Shown: positions 20,959 to 32,455 of the stretch, piece by piece
Position numbering within the stretch: the first letter of the stretch is position 1
How the letters are laid out: each line of letters begins with the position of its first letter
Source of the DNA: Bolinopsis microptera
Lineage: Eukaryota; Ctenophora; Tentaculata; Lobata; Bolinopsidae
DNA length: 64,000 nucleotides
Direction: 5' to 3'
Assembly (NCBI RefSeq): GCF_026151205.1
Contig: NW_026971777.1
Location: 36,763 to 100,762, forward strand
Notes under the pieces: model-generated
What the model was told of the DNA's origin: nothing
Seen by the model: the letters and a program-made list of their open reading frames with translations, nothing else
The model's database searches: none
Position numbers and translations under genes: made by a program

Positions 20959-23900
20959 TTTTTTTTTTTTTTTTTTTTTGAGTGCAGTACCCACAGACTG
21001 TGACTCTAGAAAGAGCACAGCAACTCTCCAGAAAGGAGCATTCTACTGGGGTCCATCTGGTTGCACCGTTAGTTTTGCTAAGGTCTCTTTCCTAGACACC
21101 AGATGATACAGCCCGAGGGCTGCAACTGAGCGGGGGCGCCCCTCCTAGGATTGACTACCATAGTTCCCTTGGAAAGAAGGTTAGGTTATTATGCCTGGTC
21201 CCTCGAGCATGATACCGTGGTTACATCGGTATGCCACCATGACGAGTTGTGCTGGACTATTCATTGTATTAGTCTTGGTAAGAGAAGGAAGAGAGATAGA
21301 TGTGGCCTTATTAAAGTGGTATATTGTTGTGATGATGTGGTTAGGAGATAGAACAACAGGTACAGAGTCTTGTTTATTTCCGCGCGCGCACGAAAGTGCT
21401 GAAAAGATGTGTTAACTATACTGCTAAAGTCCTTGCGCGCGCTCGTTGGCTCAGTTTATGCAGCGTGCTCGGAGTCTGGATAGTAGTTTTTGTTTGTTCT
21501 CCCAGTAAGTTTGATGTACTGTATAAGTTTATTTGTGCCGAATTCTGTAATTATTTGAGAGAGGTCAATGTAAGGTAAACCGAAGATTTGAATCCTTACC
21601 ATGGCGTAAGCTGGACATTCTCCAATATAGTGTTCAGCGGTTTCCTCAATGTCATAGCAGTGGTCACAGAATGGAGAGATGTTTGGTTCTCTTTTGCTGC
21701 GACTGTTGTGGAGCCAGCTCTGGTCTGAGAAGAGATGAGTAATCTCCCGTATATGTTTTTTATTGTTGGATGCTAATCTGAATCCATATCTTCCTATATA
21801 GTTCAAAAGGGGGGTTTTTGCATTGGGTCTTATGGGGTGTTTACTAATCCTGTTTGCTGTTTCATCCTTAGCCTTCTTGAGGAGATCCATAATTATGTTG
21901 CTCCAGCTTATAGTAAGAAAAGGTTCCGGGCCTATTGGGGTGGAATCAGCCCCCTTTTTTGCTAAATCATCTGCTCTTTCATTTCCTTGTATGCCTATGT
22001 GAGCTTTGACTTTAATAAGTGTCAGGTTATTGAGTTTGCCTAGTTTATTTAGTAGCTTAACTGATTCGATGGTAAGTCTAGATGAGGAGCTACCTTTGTT
22101 GAGTTGTAGCAGGCAATTAAGCGAGTCTGAGTAAATATTAATCGTTTGATTTTTCATATCCGCAGTGTTCAGAAGGGAAACTGCGTTGTTTATGGCTACC
22201 ATTTCACATTGATTGATTGTAGCAAGCTTACCTAAGCTGATGGAGTGTTCCGAGATTGTTCTCCCGTTCCTGTAGATAACGAAACCAGCTCCGGCTTGGA
22301 CCGGGGATTTCTTGAGAGATCCATCTGTGAAGATGTTTAGATCCTCCTCCTTGATGGGAGCCTGAAGAAAGTCAAAGATAATCTTATAGTTACATTCTAG
22401 GAGGGGAGTTTCAATGGTTCTGTCTATAAGAGTGGTTTCACTGGGTAGGTTCAGTTTGTCAACTTGAGTGTCAAGGAACTTAGCATGTGAAATGATTTTG
22501 CTTGACAGAGAGTATTGCCCAGCCCAGTTATTTTCTATTTTTAGTCTTAGTGTCGTTTTGGTAGCGTTATATTTTAGTTGAATGTCAATTGGCATGATAC
22601 CAGCAATGGTATCGAGTGTGATGTTGGGTGTTTTGTTAAAGCCCCCCGTTATTTGTAAGGTTGCCAATTTTTGAATTTTCGCAAGCCTTTCACGGAGATA
22701 AGCTGTCTCATCAACTCTGTGTATCCAGACAAAACATGAGTAGCTTAGCGTCGGGAGTATGACTTGTTTGTACAGCCATCTCATCCGTGCTGGAGACAGT
22801 CCCCAGGTCTTCGCAACATAGTTGCGGCACATAAACAGGAGTCTGGTTGCTTGTTTGCATTTATTTTGGATGTGTGAGTTCCATCGTAGGTGGCTGTCGA
22901 AGGTTACTCCAAGGTATTTAACCTCTTTGGAAACTTCAATGGGTTGCCCGTTCAGAATTATGGGTTCCATTGAGAATTTCTTTCTAAGTGTGGAGAAGAC
23001 GATTACCTTGGTTTTAATTGCACTAAGCTTAACTCCATTTTCTGTGCACCATTTGTCAATGATGTGGAGATACCTGGTTGTTATATCTCTCATTGTTAGT
23101 CGGAGATCGATTCCTTGAATGAGGATTGCTAAATCATCTGCGAAGGCTTGGATGAAATCTGGGTTTAGACGCTGATCTGCTAGAAGGGTGTTAAGTGTTA
23201 GATTCCATAAAAGCGGGGATAGAATTCCTCCTTGGGGACATCCTTTGAATATCTCCTTTTTTATTGAGTATCCATGCAACTCTAGGATGATTGATCTGTC
23301 ATTTAACATCTCCCTGATCCAGTTTGCAACGATTGGTGGAACTTTAGCTTTATTGAGCGCTTTCCATATAGAGTTATACTTGATATTGTCGAAGGCCCCC
23401 TCAACGTCGAGAAAGACTCCAAGAGCAAACTGGCCGTTCTGTATTGCATCTTCAATTTTCCTGGTCAGTCTATGTATCGCTGCTTCTGTGCTTTTCCTCT
23501 TTCTGAAGCCAAATTGATTCTTAGTTAGTTTTCTATCAATGTTAGTGTCCCTCTCTAAGTAGTCCAGGATTGCTCTTTCCATAAGTTTTTGTATGTTTGA
23601 TGTAAGGCTGATGATTCTGTAGGCTCGAGGTTTGGTGTAGTCATCCTTTCCCTCTTTTGGAATAATGATGCCTTTGCTTGTTTTCCAAATTTTTGGACAA
23701 TAAGTGTATGTTAGACTTTGTTTGAAAACGTGTATTAGCGGAAGTTGGATATGTTCCCACGATGCTACAATCATGTTGTTCCGTACATTATCCAGACCGG
23801 GAGCTTTGTTGGAGGGCAGTTTCTTTATTATTCTGTCCATTCTGTCCTTATTGAAGATGGAGTTGATTATGTCCTCATATTCTCCGCTTAAGTTTGCGTC

Positions 23901-25996
23901 CACAGCAGAGGGGTCCTCAGCTTGGTTTCCGACAGGCTGGGGGTAGTGAGCCTCAGAGAGTATTTTCAGGGTTTCTAGTGAGTCCTCAGTATATTCCCCA
24001 TTTTCTTTGATGAGAACGTTCAGTTCCTCCCATGGCTGGGTCTTTTGTTTGGGAACTCTTGCTATTTTTCTAGAGTCAGTTAGATTAGAGCAGTAGTTTC
24101 TGTAAGATTCTCTATCAGCTTTCCTTAGTGCTGCGTGGTACTCTGTTTCTTCCTTTTTGAGATTCTCTTTTAGGGCTTCCTTTTGATCCGGTGTCAGTTT
24201 GGATTTCTTCGAGTTTGAATTGATAACTTTTCTTTTCGTTCTTTTAACTCTTTTCTTTTTGTTATTTAACTCATTGGTCCAAGGCATTTTAGATTTGTGT
24301 GTAACTTTGATCATAGGGCATACTTCATCCATAGCTTCAGTTAGCAGTTTGTTTATGTATTGTAACGATGAGTCAATGCTGCCCTTTTTGAATTTTGCTA
24401 TTTTGCTCCTGAAAGGAGCTTTATCCATACGTGATTTGACTGCTTCTTTGAAAGCTGTAGGGTCCATGCTCTTGTAATTTCTAGTATAATACTCCCAGCT
24501 ATTGCCCATGTCAATGTCGAATGTTATCAATTTGTGATCAGATAATGAGGTTTTTGTTGATACATTCCAGTTAGAGATTATTTCATTACCCTTTTTATTT
24601 GTTAGTGTGATGTCAATAATACTCTTGTGGCCCCTGCTGTTTACGAAAGTGGGGTTCTTCCCTTTATTTGCAACAGTAAGGTTAAGCTTAGCAATTTGTT
24701 CGGCCAGGATTCTGCCTCTGTGGTCATTGTTTTTGAAGCTGTTCCAAAGGATGTGGTGGCCATTACTGTCTGCTCCCATCACTAAGGGTAGGTTTTTGGA
24801 TTTGGAGAATTCCACCAGTTTAGTAAATCTGAGGAGGGTTGTAGGTTCGATCTCTGGTCGGTTTGGTTCGTGACCCATGTAGATTGAGCAGAGGATCACG
24901 TCCTTTCTGTTTTTAATATTGCATCTTACAGATATCATATCCCTGTTGCTGAAAGGTGTCATGTTGTAGGAGATTTTCCCTAGTTCAGTGGGAAGGAGTA
25001 TGCACACTCTTGGTGTCTCCTTGTGATAAGGAGTGAAGGCTTTGTGGGTTTGTGGTACATAAACTAGTCTGTTTTTGACAAAGTATGGTTCTTGTCCTAG
25101 TAGAATGTCGTTCGAGTTCAGCTCTTGGAAATAGGTACGGGATGCCGTCTTTTTCTTCTGGAGATTGATCTGTTTGACTGTTGTTGTGTACTTTTGGTCG
25201 ACTCTGGACCTGGTTTGTAATTTTTTCGTACGGATTGGTGTTGGAGCAGGTGCTGATACTACAGTGGGTGTAGGTGAGTTATTTCCATTTGATTTAGATC
25301 GTAGCTCATAGAAGCGTGTTATTTTAGAGTCTCTCATCCTCTGCTTATTATTATTCGCAACTGAGGGCCTAGGACTACTCTCATTCGAGTTGTTTGTTGT
25401 GGCTATATGACCTTCAGTGAGTGAACTCTCTTGATAGGATTGAGTGCTTCGTGAGCTGGGGTTGCTTTCATAGCAGAGATTGCCTTCAGGGCAGGGGTTG
25501 CTTTCATAGCAGAGGTTGCCTTCGGGGCAGGGGTTGCTTTCATAGCAGATGTTGCCTTCAAAGCTGGAGTTGCCATTAAGGCTTATGCCAGTGATGGCCG
25601 AATATCCCTTCCTTTCACTCATTTAATATAAAATATTGTGTGGTAGGATGTAGTTTAACGTAGTTTATTCGTCTGTCGAGTCGGTTGACCAAGCTAGAAA
25701 GTTAGTCTCAAAAAAGCAGAAGTACGGGATGTAGAGAGTGGTACTAACCTGGGGAGCCGTGTTGTTGATGAAGGAACAAGTGTTATCGTATGCAAACGCC
25801 AGATAAAACAAAATTGATCTGTTAATATAAGGAGGTAACGCGCACTCTCTTAGGCAGGAATGCTAGCGGAGGGAAATCACTTTTCCTTGTTTGTGTGAGG
25901 GGTTTGACATAGTGCGCGCGGCGCAGCACTTTTTCTGGCTCTTTTAGGTATTATACGTATGGTTAGGTATTACTACGTTTACGATTTTATTTTCCA
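20959..25996 (-). mobile_element. Full-length-looking non-LTR retrotransposon (LINE) with RNase H
   Basis: A 5.0-kb minus-strand insertion in the satellite. Its 3' end is a run of 21 T on the plus strand (a poly(A) tail). The flanks share CTACACT (left 20,953-20,959, right 25,997-26,003), a probable 6-7 bp target duplication that overlaps the tail. One long intact ORF carries an APE-type endonuclease, RT and RNase H. The 3' UTR is about 475 bp and the 5' leader about 375 bp, GC-rich near its end. The domain set places it in the I/LOA/R1-like assemblage; the exact clade is not determined. Confidence 0.93.
21456..25622 (-). CDS. LINE polyprotein: APE endonuclease, reverse transcriptase, RNase H
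   Basis: 1,388 aa, apparently intact. The N-terminus (20-60) has 12-residue repeats containing PCPEGNLCYES. An APE/EEP endonuclease spans about 150-370: GQEPY, then GADSNGHHILW, SIIDITLT and SLSDHKLI, the last three marking metal-binding and catalytic His/Asp residues. RT spans about 600-850: APGLDN, an unusual YRIISLTS where YRPISL is usual, FLDVEGAFD (motif A), CPQGGILSPLLWN (motif B), and FADD (about 827-830). RNase H starts near 1,090 (FTDGSLK, IYSDSLN, VKAHIGIQGNERAD), and the C-terminal CDHC...H...C box resembles a zinc knuckle. No separate ORF1 precedes it. All key residues are present, so the copy could be recently active. Confidence 0.95.
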   Translation of the reverse strand: MSERKGYSAITGISLNGNSSFEGNICYESNPCPEGNLCYESNPCPEGNLCYESNPSSRSTQSYQESSLTEGHIATTNNSNESSPRPSVANNNKQRMRDSKITRFYELRSKSNGNNSPTPTVVSAPAPTPIRTKKLQTRSRVDQKYTTTVKQINLQKKKTASRTYFQELNSNDILLGQEPYFVKNRLVYVPQTHKAFTPYHKETPRVCILLPTELGKISYNMTPFSNRDMISVRCNIKNRKDVILCSIYMGHEPNRPEIEPTTLLRFTKLVEFSKSKNLPLVMGADSNGHHILWNSFKNNDHRGRILAEQIAKLNLTVANKGKNPTFVNSRGHKSIIDITLTNKKGNEIISNWNVSTKTSLSDHKLITFDIDMGNSWEYYTRNYKSMDPTAFKEAVKSRMDKAPFRSKIAKFKKGSIDSSLQYINKLLTEAMDEVCPMIKVTHKSKMPWTNELNNKKKRVKRTKRKVINSNSKKSKLTPDQKEALKENLKKEETEYHAALRKADRESYRNYCSNLTDSRKIARVPKQKTQPWEELNVLIKENGEYTEDSLETLKILSEAHYPQPVGNQAEDPSAVDANLSGEYEDIINSIFNKDRMDRIIKKLPSNKAPGLDNVRNNMIVASWEHIQLPLIHVFKQSLTYTYCPKIWKTSKGIIIPKEGKDDYTKPRAYRIISLTSNIQKLMERAILDYLERDTNIDRKLTKNQFGFRKRKSTEAAIHRLTRKIEDAIQNGQFALGVFLDVEGAFDNIKYNSIWKALNKAKVPPIVANWIREMLNDRSIILELHGYSIKKEIFKGCPQGGILSPLLWNLTLNTLLADQRLNPDFIQAFADDLAILIQGIDLRLTMRDITTRYLHIIDKWCTENGVKLSAIKTKVIVFSTLRKKFSMEPIILNGQPIEVSKEVKYLGVTFDSHLRWNSHIQNKCKQATRLLFMCRNYVAKTWGLSPARMRWLYKQVILPTLSYSCFVWIHRVDETAYLRERLAKIQKLATLQITGGFNKTPNITLDTIAGIMPIDIQLKYNATKTTLRLKIENNWAGQYSLSSKIISHAKFLDTQVDKLNLPSETTLIDRTIETPLLECNYKIIFDFLQAPIKEEDLNIFTDGSLKKSPVQAGAGFVIYRNGRTISEHSISLGKLATINQCEMVAINNAVSLLNTADMKNQTINIYSDSLNCLLQLNKGSSSSRLTIESVKLLNKLGKLNNLTLIKVKAHIGIQGNERADDLAKKGADSTPIGPEPFLTISWSNIIMDLLKKAKDETANRISKHPIRPNAKTPLLNYIGRYGFRLASNNKKHIREITHLFSDQSWLHNSRSKREPNISPFCDHCYDIEETAEHYIGECPAYAMVRIQIFGLPYIDLSQIITEFGTNKLIQYIKLTGRTNKNYYPDSEHAA

Positions 25997-28900
25997 CTAC
26001 ACTGTGTTTAAATTTAAAGTTACTTACAGGGCAGGAGTAACAACTAGATGGGAGGGGGAGTGTAATAATGTAATTTCTACACTGTGTTTAAACTTAAAAT
26101 GACTTAGGTACAGGGCAGGAGTAACAACTAAATGGGGAGGGGTAGCGTAATAATGTAATTTCTATACTGTGTTTAAACTTAAAGTGACTTAGGTACAGGG
26201 CAGGAGTAACAACTAGATGGGGAGGGGGAGTGTAATAATGTAATTTCTACACTGTGTTTAAACTTAAAGTGACTTAGGTACAGGGCAGGAGTAACAACAA
26301 AATGGGGAGGGGGAGTGTAATAATGTAATTTCTATACTGTGTTTAAACTTAAAGTGACTTAGGTACAGGGCAGGAGTAACAACTAAATGGGGAGGGGTAG
26401 CGTAATAATGTAATTTCTACACTGTGTTTAAACTTAAAGTGACTTAGGTACAGGGCAGGAGTAACAACTAGATGGGGAGGGGGAGTGTAATAATGTAATT
26501 TCTACACTGTGTTTAAACTTAATGTGACTTAGGTACAGGGCAGGAGTAACAACTAAATGGGGAGGGGGAGTGTAATAATGTAATTTCTATACTGTGTTTA
26601 AACTTAAAGTGACTTAGGTACAGGGCAGGAGTAACAACTAAATGGGGAGGGGGAGTGTAATAATGTAATTTCTACACTGTGTTTAAATTTAAAGTGACTT
26701 ACAGGGCAGGAGTAACAACTAGATGGGGAGGGGGAGCGTAATAATGTAATTTCTACACTGTGTTTAAATTTAAAGTGACTTACAGGGCAGAAATAACAAC
26801 TAGATGGGGAGGGGGAGCGTAATAATGTAATTTCTACACTGTGTTTAAATTTAAAGTGACTTACAGGTCAGCAGTAACAACTAGATGGGGAGGGGGAGTG
26901 TAATAATGTAATTTCTACACTGTGTTTAAATTTAAAGTAACTTACAGGGCAGTAGTAACAACTAGATGGGGAGGGGGAGCGTAATAATGTAATTTCTACA
27001 CTGTGTTTAAATTTAAAGTGACTTACAGGGCAGGAGTAACAACTAAATGGGAGGGGGAGCGTAATAATTGATTTCTACACTGTGTTTAAATTTAAAGTAG
27101 CTTACAGGGCAGGAGTAACAACTAGATGGGTAGGGGAGCGTAATAATGTAATTTCTACACTGTGTTTAAATTTAAAGTGACTTACAGGGCAGGAGTAACA
27201 ACTAGATGGGAGGGAAGTGTCATAATGTAATTTCTACACTGTGTTTTTATTTAAAGTGACTTACAGGGCAGCAGTAACAACTAGATGGGGAGGGGAGTGT
27301 AATAATGTAATTTCTACACTGTGTTTAAATTTAAAGTAACTTACAGGGCAGTAGTAACAACTAGATGGGGAGGGGGAGCGTAATAATGTAATTTCTACAC
27401 TGTGTTTTTATTTAAAATGACTTACAGGGCAGGAGTAACAACTAGATGGGAGGGAAGTGTCATAATGTAATTTCTACACTGTGTTTAAATTTAAAGTTAC
27501 TTACAGGGCAGGAGTAACAACTAGATGGGAGGGGGAGTGTAATAATGTAATTTCTACACAGTGTTTAAACTTAAAGTGACTTAGGTACAGGGCAGGAGTA
27601 ACAACTAAATGGGGAGGGGTAGCGTAATAATGTAATTTCTATACTGTGTTTAAATTTAAAGTGACTTAGGTACAGGGCAGGAGTAACAACTAGATGGGGA
27701 GGGGGAGTGTAATAATGTAATTTCTACACTGTGTTTAAACTTAAAGTGACTTAGGTACAGGGCAGGAGTAACAACTAAATGGGGAGGGGGAGTGTAATAA
27801 TGTAATTTCTATACTGTGTTTAAACTTAAAGTGACTTAGGTACAGGGCAGGAGTAACAACTAAATGGGGAGGGGTAGCGTAATAATGTAATTTCTACACT
27901 GTGTTTAAACTTAAAGTGACTTAGGTACAGGGCAGGAGTAACAACTAGATGGGGAGGGGGAGTGTAATAATGTAATTTCTACACTGTGTTTAAACTTAAA
28001 GTGACTTAGGTACAGGGCAGGAGTAACAACTAAATGGGGAGGGGGAATGTAATAATGTAATTTCTATACTGTGTTTAAACTTAAAGTGACTTAGGTAAAT
28101 AGGTACAGGGCAGGAGTAACAACTAAATGGGGAGGGGTAGCGTAATAATGTAATTTCTACACTGTGTTTAAATTTAAAGTTACTTACAGGGCAGGAGTAA
28201 CAACTAGAATATGGGGAGGGGGAGCGTAATAATGTAATTTCTGTACTGTGTTCAAATTTAAAGTGACTTACAGGGCAGCAGTAACAACTAGATGGGGAGG
28301 GGGAGCGTAATAATGTAATTTCTACACTGTGTTTAAATTTAAAGTGACTTACAGGGCAGGAATAACAACTAGATGGGGAGGGAGCGTAATAATGTAATTT
28401 CTACACTGTGTTTTTATTTAAAGTGACTTACAGGGCAGGAGTAACAACTACATGGGAGGGAAGTGTCATAATGTAATTTCTACACTGTGTTTAAATTTAA
28501 AGTTACTTACAGGGCAGGAGTAACAACTAGATGGGAGGGGGAGTGTAATAATGTAATTTTTACACTGTGTTTAAATTTAAAGTGACTTACAGGGCAGTAG
28601 TAACAAATAGATGGGGAGGGGAGTGTAATAATGTTATTTCTACACTGTGTTTACATTTAAAGTGACTTACAGGGCAGGAGTAACAACTAAATGGGGAGGG
28701 GGAGTGTAATAATGTAATTTCTACACTGTGTTTAAATTTAAAGTGACTTACAGGGCAGCAGTAACAACTAGATGGGGAGGGGAGTGTAATAATGTAATTT
28801 CTACACTGTGTTTACATTTAAAGTGACTTACAGGGCAGGAGTAACAACTAAATGGGGAGGGGGAGTGTAATAATGTAATTTCTACACTGTGTTTAAAGTT

Positions 28901-29200
28901 AAGGTGACTAACAGGGCAGGAGTAACAACTAGATTGGAGGGAAGTGTCATAATGTAATTTCTACACTGTGTTTAAATTTAAAGTTACTTACTGGGTAGGA
29001 GTAACAACTAAATGGGGAGGGGGAGTGTAATAATGTAATTTCTACACTGTGTTTAAACTTAAAGTGACTTAGGTACAGGGCAGGAGTAACAACTAGATGG
29101 GGAGGGGGAGTGTAATAATGTAATTTCTACACTGTGTTTAAACTTAAAGTGACTTAGGTACAGGGCAGGAGTAACAACTAAATGGGGAGGGGTAGCGTAA
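25997..29200. repeat. 81-bp satellite array, block 4
   Basis: About 39 monomers after the LINE. The standard and GGTACAGGG subtypes alternate in runs, giving a higher-order pattern repeated within the block (compare 26,080-26,640 with 27,560-28,130). One monomer near 28,095 has a further short insertion (GGTAAATAGGTACAGGG). Confidence 0.96.
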
Positions 29201-29349
29201 CAGGGACAAAAGGATTTCGCGATTATTTTGGCCAAAAATCGCGGTACCGCGAAATTTAACAGGCTATACATTAAACTATACATCAAAATTGTCGCGGAGA
29301 ATGGGAAAATTCGCGATTTCGTACATGCCGCGAAATCCTTTTGTCCCTG
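29201..29349. mobile_element. 149-bp MITE with 21-bp perfect terminal inverted repeats
   Basis: Starts CAGGGACAAAAGGATTTC and ends with its reverse complement; 21 bp match perfectly. CGCG/CGCGAAAT motifs recur inside. The flanks share AGCGTAA (left 29,194-29,200 and right from 29,351), preceded by T on the left and A on the right, which fits an 8-bp duplication with one mismatch. hAT-like by end sequence and duplication length. No coding capacity. Confidence 0.88.
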
Positions 29350-30402
29350 AAGCGTAATAATGTAATTTCTACACTGTGTTTAAACTTAAAGTGACATAGG
29401 TACAGGGCAGGAGTAACAACTAGATGGGGAGGGGGAGTGTAATAATGTAATTTCTACACTGTGTTTAAACTTAAAGTGACTTAGGTACAGGGCAGGAGTA
29501 ACAACTAAATGGGGAGGGGGAGTGTAATAATGTAATTTCTATACTGTGTTTAAACTTAAAGTGACTTAGGTACAGGGCAGGAGTAACAACTAAATGGGGA
29601 GGGGTAGCGTAATAATGTAATTTCTACACTGTGTTTAAATTTAAAGTTACTTACAGGGCAGGAGTAACAACTACAATATGGGGAGGGGGAGCGTAATAAT
29701 GTAATTTCTGTACTGTGTTCAAATTTAAAGTGACTTACAGGGCAGCAGTAACAACTAGATGGGGAGGGGGAGCGTAATAATGTAATTTCTACACTGTGTT
29801 TAAATTTAAAGTGACTTACAGGGCAGGAATAACAACTAGATGGGGAGGGGGAGCGTAATAATGTAATTTCTACACTGTGTTTAAATTTAAAGTGACTTAC
29901 AGGGCAGCAGTAACAACTAGATGGGGAGGGGGAGTGTAATAATGTAATTTCTACACTGTGTTTAAATTTAAAGTAACTTACAGGGCAGTAGTAACAACTA
30001 GATGGGGAGGGGGAGCGTAATAATGTAATTTCTACACTGTGTTTTTATTTAAAGTGACTTACAGGGCAGGAGTAACAACTACATGGGAGGGAAGTGTCAT
30101 AATGTAATTTCTACACTGTGTTTAAATTTAAAGTTACTTACAGGTCAGGAGTAACAACTAGATGGGAGGGGGAGTGTAATAATGTAATTTCTACACTGTG
30201 TTTAAATTTAAAGTGACTTACAGGGCAGGAGTAACAACTACATGGGAGGGGGAGTGTAATAATGTCATTTCTACACTGTGTTTAAAGTTAAGGTGACTTA
30301 CAGGGCAGGAGTAACAACTAGATGGGAGGGAAGTGTCATAATGTAATTTCTACACTGTGTTTAAATTTAAAGTTACTTACTGGGTAGGAGTAACAACTAA
30401 AT
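29350..30402. repeat. 81-bp satellite array, block 5
   Basis: About 13 monomers from the MITE to the last satellite base before the fold-back element. The satellite does not resume to the right of 30,402 anywhere in the window. Confidence 0.95.
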
Positions 30403-31004
30403 GGGGGGCAATATCCGTCGCGGAGTAGAGTCCGCGGCGGAGCCGCGGACTCTTCCGACCGCGGACTCTACCGACCGCGGACTCTACCGACCCTCGGCTA
30501 AATTTGTCACGTGACATACAACATAGCCAATAGCATTTTGCGATATTGTGTTCAGATGAAAAGGTCGCTAGTGATAAACCTTAACCATTACCCTCACAAT
30601 GTCAATAGTGTACAACTCTAGTCCTAACTTTGACCCTATAATGTATAAACGTTGACCATAACCCTCCACCAAACCGCCAGCAGCGAAATATCAATGTCAT
30701 TGACTGGTCACGTGACCAAAACAATTTTTGTCATATTATCTCATATAGGGAAGCGTTTTTAGTTTTACCCTACACGTTGCATGTGGCGTCATTCGGCCGG
30801 ATCCCAGCAAGCAAAAATATACGTCGACCATCACAGGACGACGCCAGCCAGCACTCTCTACGCTCTTCGAGCTCCGATCGTCCTGTGACGAAGTAAGGAC
30901 GAAGCCTGAGGTCCTCAGGTAACATCGACCACCGATTGAAAATTCAAAGATTTTTTGACATAAAGGTCAAATGTAAAACTAAAATTTTGATGTTGATTGA
31001 TTGA

Positions 31005-31933
31005 ACGATAGATGAACTAACAATATATTTTGAATTTTTTTTTTGAAGTATATTATTATTATATGTATTGATTATTCTGTGGCAAATAAAATTCTCTTTT
31101 TCTTAAATTCTCTTTTTCTTAATTCTTGTTCATTGAAATATTACCGCCAGCGAGGAGCCGCAGCTGCGACTGCAAGCCGTGTTACCCATTTCCCTGTACT
31201 GTATTGTGATCAGCATGAGTTTAATCAAAGTAATGTGTATCACTCGCTTCACTCGATCCGAAATTAAAGTATATAATCCTACAACGCCAAGCTAGTAATA
31301 GAGTTTTATGAAAGCACTCTGGCCAAGTCAGTGGATTCTTTTTACCTAATTTTACCTCATCCCATTAAGGAACGCGCGCTGGGTAAAAAGAAACCTAGCC
31401 CAGAGTGGAAGTCGGCGCCCTCATTAAATTTTTGGAGAAAATCGCTCGCCAAAATTTGTTGGACCAGGACGATGTCCTAGCCTGGCAGCTCATTGCGCGT
31501 CGCAACGAGCTTCGTTGTTCGTCGACGTGCGACGAGCAACGAAAAAAATTGTGTGGCACGTCGGGTGGCACATCTTAACGGGTGATACGCGTATAAATTT
31601 CGATCGCTGACGTACAGCGAGCAGCACAGCTGCGAGTGGCGTCAGCTAGTAGGATTTCATCCTACAAGGCACATCGCGTTTACCTAGCTAACCAGGTCAT
31701 TTCCGCCTCCGGCGGTCGCGCGCTACTGCAAGCTTACCTGAGGACTCCAGGCTTTAATGTTGTTAATAGAGATTAGGCGGAATGACAGGCTGAGCGCGGC
31801 CCAGTAACTGCAAGCGAGAGGGCTATAGTTAGATTTAGAGCAACACAAGCCAAATATTTATCAACATCTTGACTAGCTACGCGGTCCTTTTCCGCATGCG
31901 CTCGCGCTGTGCTCAAAAATTGACGTCGCGTCG
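31005..31933. other. Centre of fold-back element
   Basis: No gene is evident. Around 31,725-31,800 it contains AGGCGGAATGACAGGCTGAG, also found reversed near 57,282-57,301 with further flanking similarity, so part of the centre belongs to a dispersed repeat family. GC-rich CG-containing stretches alternate with AT-rich ones. Confidence 0.6.
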
Positions 31934-32455
31934 TCAATCAATTAACATCAAGATTTTAGTTTTACATTTGACCTTTATGTCAAAAAATCTCTGAATTTTC
32001 AATCGGTGGTCGATGTTACCTGAGGACCTCAGGCTTCGTCCTCACTTCGTCACAGGACGATCGGAGCTCGACGCGACGAGCGTAGAGAGTGCTGGCGTCG
32101 TCCTGTGATCAGTGATGGTCGACGTATTTTTGCTTGCTGGGATCCGGCCGAATGACGCCACATGCAACGTGTAGGGTAAAACTAAAAACGCTTCCCTATA
32201 TGAGATAATATGACAAAAATTGTTTTGGTCACGTGACCAGTCAATGACATTGATATTTCGCTGCTGGCGGTTTGGTGGAGGGTTAGGGTCAACGTTTATA
32301 CATTATAGGGTCAAAGTTAGGACTAGAGTTGTACACTATTGACATTGTGAGGGTAATGGTTAAGGTTTATCACTAGCGACCTTTTCATCTGACCACAATA
32401 TCGCAAAATGCTATTGGCTATGTTGTATGTCACGTGACAAATTTAGCCGAGGGTC

